Assembly: GCA_027348305.1 (NCBI GenBank)
Contig: DAIEPS010000031.1
Coordinates: forward strand, 1 to 12,226
DNA length: 12,226 nt
Origin: Anaerolineaceae bacterium
GTDB lineage: Bacteria; Chloroflexota; Anaerolineae; Anaerolineales; Anaerolineaceae
Reading direction: 5' to 3'
The notes below the pieces were generated by a model. The model had not been told where the DNA came from. It did not search any database and saw nothing but the letters and a program-made list of their open reading frames with translations. The translations under genes were made by a program, and so were the position numbers. Shown one piece after another: positions 6,518 through 12,226 of the stretch. Numbering within the stretch: position 1 is the first letter of the stretch; every line of letters starts with the position of its first letter.

Positions 6518-8767
6518 TTAGTATTCAGGAACAGTGATATTTGTATAGGATTCAGTGTAATTGCCGTCAAAATCTTCAACGGAGATACCCACTTCATACG
6601 TTCCAGCAAATGCCTCATAAGGCACGATCGTAAAGGGTTCGCCGCTGAAGGTCAGAACATCACCCAAATAATAATTGAACTCCCACTCTTGAGTATCCGG
6701 GTTTACTTCCTGCCATAATTGGTAGACGGTGAAGGTATCGCCATCTTCCAACGTTGCCTCACGCGGGGCGCCCGTGCCATCTGATCCGGTAAAGACCCAG
6801 AAGCTTTTCATTTCAAAATTGCCGTCAAACTTGATCATGGCTTCCTGCTGGTTGCTTTCGTCTCCACCGGGTGCGTACAACCCGTAAAGCGTGTAAACAT
6901 CCTCTTCATAGGTCGCCCCGTAGATTTCAGGTTCAAGGTATACGAAGGCTTCGGTGGTTCCATCGCTTAAGTAGTAAACCGTCGGGGACCAATCTTTTGA
7001 GACTGTAAAGGCGCTGCCGTCTCCCCAATCAGGGTAAAGGGAGCCACCGATGTCATGTGTGGTATCAGAATTTAAGAATTCCATATCCGCCATTAGATAT
7101 GAATCATCCTCCGGGGAGTAGTAGCTGACGTAGTAAAACACATAACCGATGTTGGTTCCGCTGACATCCGCTGAGATCGTGGCGGTCTCACTTGGGGCCA
7201 GCGTATCAGTGGAAGTGGTCACCTCACTCACAGTGATATTACCGCTGCCAGGCGCTTCGACTGTAGCACCAGTTTCGGGTGCGGATGCCGCAATGGCGTC
7301 TGTGAAATCCTGGGTGGATGTTCCGCTGACTGGCGCGAGAACACTCAGATCGGCTGCATCTGCATTCATTTCCTTGCCCATGTAATGAAAGACCAGGAAG
7401 TCATCCCACAAGGAGGCTGCTGCAAAACGATCTGCAGTCGAGGTATAACTCACCCATTCTTCATCCGTGGTCATTTTGTACAATTTTGAGTTCGGAAAAT
7501 AGAATGCCAGACCGGTTGAACCGGGTTTTTGATCGCCGTGTTTTTCTGCCAGCACTGCCTGCTGAAGCGCGGCGGTAACCTGTTGCGATGCATTGGCAAC
7601 ATCAGCATCACCCGTCTCATCTGCAACCAGTTCTGCAAAATTACCCAGGTCAATAAAAGAGTCGGGAATGTCTTTGTCAAACACGCTGGTATACGACTGA
7701 GAGTATGAACGCGCCGCTGCCACACTGCTCTGATCAACCTGGGTAAGCGAAATTGCCAGTTGGTTCATGGCTTCATCCAATGCAGCAACTTTAGAAAGAT
7801 CCACTGCCGTCATGGTGACGTCTACGCTCATATCCGCGGCCACTTCCGCTGCCGACATATCCGAACCGGATTCGTAGTTCTCTTCAATAAAAGATACACG
7901 GGCGTTGTCATCGGTGATGCGATAATCTTCGCTGATATATGAATCCACAACTGACTTCGCAAGGTCGGCACCACTCATCGCCGGGTTATTGACCAAAGCA
8001 CCTAAAAAGGCAGCGTATGCCCAACCAACCGCGGGTTCGGTCTCTTCTGAAGCCGCTGCATATTTCGCATAAGGAGCCAGCATGCTCATGGTCTCAAGTT
8101 GAGCCATCAAACAGGCGTCAAAACCAAAGAAATCAAATTGTCCGATTCCGGTTTTGGTGACTATATTTGAAAGTGCACCATCAAGTTGAGATAGAGTCAT
8201 TTGTCCATCATTGGGGTCGGGGTCCGTCCAGCCGCCCAGCCAGCCCATGCCGTGATCAGACATGATCAGCGCATAATGCTCTGCCGGATAGGCTGCGATT
8301 GCCCAGGTTACAAAGTCTTCCAAAGTCTGGGGGTCGCTCATATCCGTTTCGCCCAGGTCAGCCAGTTCTTCAGATCCTATCGCTTCGAGGTCGCTGTCTT
8401 GCTGAACGAGGAACCGTTTGGTGGTGGTCCAGTCGCCATCTCCATCAAATGCACCGGCATTGCGGTCCAGTTGTGAAACAATGGTGACCATGTCACTCGA
8501 GCCGACAATTTCCGCTTCGTTCAGGTCAAGGAACACGTCTCGTTCCAGGGTTTCATCGTCGCCATCCTGATAAAGCATGACCAACCAGGTGCCAGGTTCT
8601 CCCTGGCTGTTGCCGTTTGAAACCTGTCCTGAGATAGTTTCGGTTGCATCCGATGGTCCGGCTGTTTCATCTACAAGGCTGCTTAGGTCTCCACACGCTG
8701 TCAACAGGCTGATCGACATGGTGATAATTAAAAGTGTAGATAGAACACGCCAGGCTGATTTTTTCAT
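6518..8767 (-). CDS. Clostripain-family (C11) cysteine protease lipoprotein with C-terminal accessory domain
   Basis: A 749-residue exported cysteine peptidase of the C11 (clostripain) family, which typically cleaves after Arg or Lys. The signal peptide begins MKKSAWRVLS, has a hydrophobic core, and ends in the lipobox LLTAC, so Cys25 should be lipidated and the protein anchored outside the membrane. A low-complexity Ser/Gly/Thr linker (about 30-57) precedes the protease domain (about 58-465). The probable catalytic His172 is in MSDHGMGWLGG and Cys219 in FDACLMAQLE, with an EETEPAVGW loop near 241-249. A linker (~466-508) leads to a beta-rich C-terminal domain (~509-749) that is repeated as a separate gene immediately downstream. 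The gene diverges from the AIM24 gene. A role in extracellular protein or peptide scavenging is likely; the substrate is not shown. Confidence 0.93.
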   Translation of the reverse strand: MKKSAWRVLSTLLIITMSISLLTACGDLSSLVDETAGPSDATETISGQVSNGNSQGEPGTWLVMLYQDGDDETLERDVFLDLNEAEIVGSSDMVTIVSQLDRNAGAFDGDGDWTTTKRFLVQQDSDLEAIGSEELADLGETDMSDPQTLEDFVTWAIAAYPAEHYALIMSDHGMGWLGGWTDPDPNDGQMTLSQLDGALSNIVTKTGIGQFDFFGFDACLMAQLETMSMLAPYAKYAAASEETEPAVGWAYAAFLGALVNNPAMSGADLAKSVVDSYISEDYRITDDNARVSFIEENYESGSDMSAAEVAADMSVDVTMTAVDLSKVAALDEAMNQLAISLTQVDQSSVAAARSYSQSYTSVFDKDIPDSFIDLGNFAELVADETGDADVANASQQVTAALQQAVLAEKHGDQKPGSTGLAFYFPNSKLYKMTTDEEWVSYTSTADRFAAASLWDDFLVFHYMGKEMNADAADLSVLAPVSGTSTQDFTDAIAASAPETGATVEAPGSGNITVSEVTTSTDTLAPSETATISADVSGTNIGYVFYYVSYYSPEDDSYLMADMEFLNSDTTHDIGGSLYPDWGDGSAFTVSKDWSPTVYYLSDGTTEAFVYLEPEIYGATYEEDVYTLYGLYAPGGDESNQQEAMIKFDGNFEMKSFWVFTGSDGTGAPREATLEDGDTFTVYQLWQEVNPDTQEWEFNYYLGDVLTFSGEPFTIVPYEAFAGTYEVGISVEDFDGNYTESYTNITVPEY

Positions 8768-9103
8768 GTTTATGCCATCCTTACCTTTGGGGATATAGTG
8801 GCAAGTATTATGCCACAGAATGTAATGCCGTTTCGCTCAATAAGGGAAAGTCAAAAATCACCAATAAAACCGAACAAAATCATTTTGGTTCTCAAAAGAT
8901 TATCAGAATAGCCTATTGATTATCGCTATAATTGTTTTTAAATTCCATAAATTTCGTATATAGTTTACTTATCCGGGTTATTGCCCTTTCCATGCCAATC
9001 TGTGTGTTGATTAATCTAATGAAAATGAAACAATAGGGAGCTAAACTCAACTGGTTATGGGAATAATCTAAACTTGATCTTACTTATCTATAGGAGATAA
9101 AAA
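8768..9103. other. Divergent intergenic region, 336 bp, no gene seen
   Basis: This AT-rich region separates the divergent clostripain and AIM24 genes. I see no ORF with a ribosome site, no RNA gene and no repeat family. It holds a dyad at 8798-8816 and a TATAAT at 8937-8942 whose best -35 (TTGATT, 8916-8921) is only 15 bases away, so a plus-strand promoter there is uncertain. Confidence 0.6.
8798..8816 (-). promoter_or_regulatory. Dyad in the clostripain 5' leader or promoter
   Basis: GTGGCA (8798-8803) and TGCCAC (8811-8816) form a perfect 6-bp inverted repeat around seven bases, 31 bases upstream of the clostripain ATG. Its size and position fit an operator or a leader hairpin. No recognisable regulator is linked to it. 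Confidence 0.35.
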
Positions 9104-9778
9104 ATGGAAATCGATATTCAATTTCGCCCCTCGTATTCACTTGCAGTTGTCAAATTGGTGCCCAATGAACGCATTCGTGCGGATTCAGGCGCCATGGTCA
9201 GCCATTCAGCCAGCGTCGCCGTCGAAACCAAAGCAGAAGGCGGATTATTCAAGTCGCTTGGCCGGGCAGTGCTGGGCGGCGAATCCTTCTTTCAAAACTT
9301 TTGGGTGGCAGGCCCTCAGGGCGGTGAAGTGACCCTTGCGCCAGATCTGCCAGGCGACCTGGTTCAAATTGATATGACCGGCACTCCCCTCATGGTTCAA
9401 TCAGGGTCCTATCTGGCTTCTGAGAATGGCATCGACCTCAACAGCAAATTCAGCATGAAGGCATTTAAAGCCGGCGAGGGTGTCTCCATGTTGGAAGCCT
9501 CCGGCAGCGGTAAACTGCTGGTCTCTTCATACGGCGCCATCTTTGAGAAAGACCTCGCGCAAGGCGAGAAATACATTGTCGATACCTCCCATCTGGTCGC
9601 ATTTTCCGCCACCATGGATGTGCAGACCAGATCGGTGGGCGGTCTGAAATCCACTTTTCTGTCTGGCGAAGGGCTGGTGGTCGAACTGACCGGACCAGGC
9701 AAGATCTATATTCAGACCCGCTCCCCACAGGCGCTTATCAGTTGGATCATCCCTCAGGTACCGCAAAAAAGTAATTAG
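9104..9778 (+). CDS. AIM24 / TIGR00266-family protein
   Basis: A 224-residue soluble protein of the AIM24 family, built as a beta-barrel/beta-sandwich repeat. The family is widespread but its biochemical role in bacteria is unknown; the yeast relative acts in mitochondrial inner-membrane organisation. Visible family features are the N-terminal strand SYSLAVVKL, the run of Gly residues in SGAMVSHSASV, a mid-protein GGLFKSLGRAVLGGESFF (about residues 46-63), NFWVAGPQGGEV, and a C-terminal GGLKSTFLSGEGLVVELTGPG followed by IYIQTRS. The protein ends without a membrane helix. The start has AGGAG eight bases before the ATG. It is monocistronic, bounded by the divergent promoter region and a strong terminator. 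Confidence 0.9.
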   Translation: MEIDIQFRPSYSLAVVKLVPNERIRADSGAMVSHSASVAVETKAEGGLFKSLGRAVLGGESFFQNFWVAGPQGGEVTLAPDLPGDLVQIDMTGTPLMVQSGSYLASENGIDLNSKFSMKAFKAGEGVSMLEASGSGKLLVSSYGAIFEKDLAQGEKYIVDTSHLVAFSATMDVQTRSVGGLKSTFLSGEGLVVELTGPGKIYIQTRSPQALISWIIPQVPQKSN

Positions 9779-9785
9779 CCTTCTC

Positions 9786-9825
9786 AGAAGCTCTCCCAGA
9801 CCAACCGGGAGAGCTTCTTTCTTTT
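9786..9825 (+). terminator. Intrinsic terminator after the AIM24 gene
   Basis: AGAAGCTCTCCC (9786-9797) pairs perfectly with GGGAGAGCTTCT (9807-9818) across a 9-base loop, and TTTCTTTT follows to 9825. It begins 7 bases after the stop codon, the form of a classical Rho-independent terminator. Confidence 0.93.
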
Positions 9826-9833
9826 AGAAATTT

Positions 9834-9862
9834 TTGACCTTGCTTGACTTCTGGTTTATGAT
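9834..9862 (+). promoter_or_regulatory. Promoter of the Gfo/Idh-toroid operon
   Basis: TTGACC (9834-9839) and TATGAT (9857-9862) are separated by exactly 17 bases, each one mismatch from consensus. They lie just past the AIM24 terminator. Transcription would begin near 9869, about 27 bases before the ATG at 9896. Confidence 0.65.
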
Positions 9863-9895
9863 TAATACATCCATTCTGATCGCACGGGAGGAAAA

Positions 9896-10861
9896 ATGAA
9901 CATAAAATTTGGCATTATCGGACTCGGAAAAATATCCTCACGCTTCGCGAAGGTTTTAAACACGGTTGAAGGTGTGGAACTGGCCGCCGTGGCTTCAAGC
10001 GATCTGGAACGCACCAAAAAATTTGCCAAAGAATTTAAAGCCCATAAAGCCTTGGCTTCATACGAAGAAGTGATCACCGACCCCGAAGTGGACGTGGTCT
10101 ACATCGGCCTCACCCACAATTTTCATTACGACTACACAAAAAAATGTCTGGAAGCACAAAAGCCTGTTTTATGTGAAAAACCCCTTGTCATCACCCAAAA
10201 ACAGGCGGTGGAACTGGTCAGCCTGGCAAAAAAGAACAACACCTTCCTCATGGAAGCCATGTGGACGCGCTGTATGCCTGCCTATCTCAAGGCTCAGGAA
10301 TGGATCAAATTCGGCCGTATCGGCCAGGTAAAACTGATCACTGCCAACTTCAGCTTCCATGTACCCTACGATCCATATAACCGAATTTACAGCAAAGAAA
10401 CCCAGGGCGGCAGTCTGTATGATGTAGGTATTTACCCCATCGATTTTGCCCTTGGTATCATCGGTGAACCTCCGTTGAGTGTAACGGGGTCAGCTCAATT
10501 CGCTCCAAACGGTGTGGATGAAGCTGCTGCCTTCTCGATGAAATTCGCGGGCGGCGCACTGGCCAACCTGGCCTGCGGATTCAACGTGACCGCCATGGAA
10601 GAAGCCTTTATCTACGGCACCCAGGGACGCATCGTACTCGAGAACTGTTTCGGGCCTCAAACCGCCATCCTGTGTGATGAAGATGGGAATGAGATCGAGA
10701 AATTCAAGAAACCTGTCCCGGATGGATTTGAACACCAGATTCGCCACTGCGCTGAACTGCTGCGCGCAGGCAAAATCGAAAGCAATCTGATCCCTTGGGA
10801 AGACACTATTGCCAGCGCTGCTATTTTCGATGCACTGGATCGGCAGTGGGGAATCAAATAA
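9896..10861 (+). CDS. Gfo/Idh/MocA-family oxidoreductase (dihydrodiol dehydrogenase-like)
   Basis: A cytoplasmic NAD(P)-dependent dehydrogenase acting on sugars, inositols or related cyclic alcohols. The 321-residue length is standard. A Rossmann motif GLGKIS is at residues 9-14. The family lysine, Lys95, is in VLCEKPLV. EAMWTR (120-125) and GGSLYDVGIYPIDF (171-184) follow. The latter carries Asp176 and has Tyr180 where many family members have His, a pattern I associate with the dihydrodiol dehydrogenase / 1,5-anhydrofructose-type subgroup rather than inositol dehydrogenases. The start is set by GGGAGG before the ATG. It is followed 28 bases later by the alpha/alpha-toroid gene, probably in one transcript. 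The substrate is unknown. Confidence 0.93.
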   Translation: MNIKFGIIGLGKISSRFAKVLNTVEGVELAAVASSDLERTKKFAKEFKAHKALASYEEVITDPEVDVVYIGLTHNFHYDYTKKCLEAQKPVLCEKPLVITQKQAVELVSLAKKNNTFLMEAMWTRCMPAYLKAQEWIKFGRIGQVKLITANFSFHVPYDPYNRIYSKETQGGSLYDVGIYPIDFALGIIGEPPLSVTGSAQFAPNGVDEAAAFSMKFAGGALANLACGFNVTAMEEAFIYGTQGRIVLENCFGPQTAILCDEDGNEIEKFKKPVPDGFEHQIRHCAELLRAGKIESNLIPWEDTIASAAIFDALDRQWGIK

Positions 10862-10889
10862 ACCTGACAGGAAGAAAAAGGGAGGGATT

Positions 10890-11900
10890 ATGGATTCGAA
10901 CATAAAACTTAATGGAGATTCACTCAACTGGCTGCTTGAAAAAGAAAATCCTGAAGTCCGCTACCTGGCTCTGCGTGACCTGGCTGGCCTTGCAGATCAA
11001 GACCCTGAGCTGAAAGCCATGCGCAAGACCGCCCACCAAAACGGACCGATCGCTTCGATCCTCGATAAGATGGACCCTCAAGGTTTCTGGCAGAAACCAG
11101 GCCCCGGCTACGGACCCAAGTACAAGTCCACGGTCTGGTCGCTGTTATTGCTCGCACAATTGGGCGCCGACATCCGCGAGGATGAACGCATCCGCACCGC
11201 GTGCAACTACTTTCTTGATCAGGCGCTGGCCCCAGGCGGACAAATTGCCTACAATGGTCAACCGTCGGGCACCATTGACTGCCTGCAGGGCAACATGTGC
11301 TGGGCTTTGCAGACACTGGGATGTGAGGACCCCCGCATCCAATCTGCCTATGAATGGATGGCCCGCTCCGTCACCGGCGACGGTATCGCGCCAAACACAG
11401 ACCGCAAGGCTCCCGTCCGTTATTATGCTTATAAATGCGCTCCCAACTTTGCCTGCGGAGCTAATAATAAAATGCCCTGCGCCTGGGGTGCCGCCAAGGT
11501 GATGATGGCATTCGGGGCTTTACCAAAGATAAACCGTACCCCCATGATCGACAAGGCCATCCATGCTGGTTTGGATTTCTTCCTTTCTATTGACCTGACC
11601 AAAGCGGAATTTCCAAACGGCTATGATGACCACCCAAGCCGCAATTGGTGGAAGTTCGGTTTTCCGGTTTTTTATATCACCGACCTTCTTCAAGTGGCCG
11701 AAGCCCTGGTCTTACTGGGGGTCGACAAAGATCCGCGCCTTGACGGTGTGAAGCGGCTCATCCTTGAGAAACAAGATGCTCAGGGCCGCTGGCCCCTGGA
11801 ATACGATTACACCGGCAAAACCTGGAGGAGCTACGGCAAGGTGAATGAACCCAACAAATGGGTGACCCTGCGCGTCCTGAGAGTTCTCAAAGCCCTATAG
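10890..11900 (+). CDS. Alpha/alpha-toroid protein (prenyltransferase/squalene-cyclase-like fold), function unknown
   Basis: A 336-residue soluble protein. I chose the ATG at 10890, with GGGAGGG just upstream, over an in-frame ATG at 10809 that would overlap the preceding gene by 53 bases. The N-terminus (SLNWLLEKENPEVRYLALRD) is HEAT-like. Then come repeated helical hairpins with Gly/Trp turns: DPQGFWQ, STVWSLLLLAQLG (81-92), CLQGNMCWALQTLG (131-144), CAWGAAKVMMAFGAL, FYITDLLQVAEALVLLG and WVTLRVLRVLKAL. DAQGRW (296-301) resembles the QW motif of terpene cyclases. Seven Cys (105, 131, 137, 145, 183, 189, 197) are unusual for a cytoplasmic protein; a bound metal is possible but unproven. No DXDD cyclase motif is seen, so terpene cyclisation is not claimed. 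Relatives are sometimes given misleading names in databases. Confidence 0.85.
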   Translation: MDSNIKLNGDSLNWLLEKENPEVRYLALRDLAGLADQDPELKAMRKTAHQNGPIASILDKMDPQGFWQKPGPGYGPKYKSTVWSLLLLAQLGADIREDERIRTACNYFLDQALAPGGQIAYNGQPSGTIDCLQGNMCWALQTLGCEDPRIQSAYEWMARSVTGDGIAPNTDRKAPVRYYAYKCAPNFACGANNKMPCAWGAAKVMMAFGALPKINRTPMIDKAIHAGLDFFLSIDLTKAEFPNGYDDHPSRNWWKFGFPVFYITDLLQVAEALVLLGVDKDPRLDGVKRLILEKQDAQGRWPLEYDYTGKTWRSYGKVNEPNKWVTLRVLRVLKAL

Positions 11901-11921
11901 ATCCACTTGCTATTCAATTTC

Positions 11922-11953
11922 ACTCTCATTGCTTACTGATGAGAGTTTTCTCA
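11922..11953 (+). terminator. Hairpin terminator after the toroid gene
   Basis: ACTCTCAT (11922-11929) pairs with ATGAGAGT (11939-11946) over a 9-base loop and is followed by the T-rich tttctcattt. It lies 21 bases after the stop. The stem is short, so strength is probably moderate. Confidence 0.65.
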
Positions 11954-11980
11954 TTTAACGGGTTTGAGTCCTTTGTAAGA

Positions 11981-11986
11981 TATAAT
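11981..11986 (+). promoter_or_regulatory. Candidate -10 element for the last ORF
   Basis: A perfect TATAAT lies about 40 bases upstream of the ORF that leaves the window. No -35 hexamer at the usual 16-18 base spacing is convincing (TTGAGT at 11964 is only 11 bases away), so this is tentative. Confidence 0.35.
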
Positions 11987-12026
11987 ACTGGGTCTTTAAA
12001 ATCTAATAGAGAGTTGGTAATTGTTA

Positions 12027-12226
12027 GTGAATACGAATAATGTTTCAAATGAAATGGTAAAACCAATGCGGATTACTCGGCTCGTGTCGGTAATTTTGAA
12101 TGGCGTCATGTTGGAAAAATTAGCTGTGGAACACGCTCACAATGTTGATGCAATGGCTGATAGTCTGATGAACAACCTCGCTGGCACGGTTCAGCGAAAC
12201 ATCCTCACCCACGAAGTTGCTCACGT
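12027..12226 (+). CDS. 5' end of an unidentified protein (runs off window edge)
   Basis: An open frame from a GTG at 12027 to the window edge (66 codons) lies downstream of a terminator and a TATAAT. The frame is closed by a TAA at 12018, so TTG (12021) or GTG (12027) are the earliest starts; ATG codons at 12054 and 12066 are later options. The ribosome site is weak (GAGAG at 12009-12013). The readable part includes PMRITRLVSVILNGVMLEKL and an Asn/Met/Ala-rich helical stretch and ends at THEVAHV. I recognise no family. HEVAH has the HExxH form of zinc proteases, but with so little sequence this may be chance. There is no signal peptide. Confidence 0.45.
   Translation, partial: MNTNNVSNEMVKPMRITRLVSVILNGVMLEKLAVEHAHNVDAMADSLMNNLAGTVQRNILTHEVAH

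Noticed and set aside
10490..11316. Minus-strand frames of 145 and 130 codons opposite the Gfo/Idh and toroid genes.
   Set aside because: They are antisense shadows with low-complexity, Ser/Arg/Cys-rich translations and no ribosome site.
10890..11900. Reading the toroid protein as a squalene or terpene cyclase.
   Set aside because: QW-like motifs are present, but the catalytic DXDD motif is not, and the protein is about half the usual cyclase length.

Overview
The window looks like a fragment of a bacterial chromosome, probably from an anaerobic, heterotrophic member of the Chloroflexota (Anaerolineae-like). That assignment is an inference from the gene mix: a lipoprotein C11 (clostripain) protease, an AIM24/TIGR00266 protein, a GH4 glycosidase, a Gfo/Idh/MocA dehydrogenase, and an alpha/alpha-toroid protein. 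Most genes have clear Shine-Dalgarno sites. Sampled 60-base stretches give about 58-62% GC in the GH4 gene but only about 40% in the two small paralogous genes at 2.5-3.4 kb. No rRNA, tRNA, CRISPR array, transposase or phage gene was seen.

Layout. 1-853 (-): a UbiA-family prenyltransferase whose last ~45 codons look like the C-terminus of an amino-acid ABC transporter permease, with a sharp GC jump (a suspected chimeric join). 973-2319 (+): GH4 NAD-dependent glycosidase. 2511-2921 and 3014-3415 (+): tandem paralogous small proteins resembling the STAS/SpoIIAA-like group. 3499-4482 (+): aldo/keto reductase with a strong terminator. 5470-4530 (-): a PadR regulator and DUF2812 membrane-protein pair with overlapping stop and start codons, behind a near-consensus promoter that carries two abutting 15-bp dyads. 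8767-5670 (-): a secreted clostripain lipoprotein, followed 32 bp later by a leaderless protein that is a paralogue of only its C-terminal domain. 9104-9778 (+): AIM24-family protein with terminator. 9896-11900 (+): Gfo/Idh/MocA oxidoreductase plus alpha/alpha-toroid protein, with a near-consensus promoter. 12027-end (+): the 5' end of an unidentified ORF.

How the genes may work together. GH4, the aldo/keto reductase and the Gfo/Idh enzyme suggest sugar or uronate catabolism, but they sit in separate transcription units, so a single pathway is not shown. The most unusual unit is the clostripain gene with its free-standing C-terminal-domain paralogue. The PadR/DUF2812 pair looks like a self-regulated membrane-stress or drug-response module. 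The most important caution is the first ~145 bases, which may not belong to this genome.
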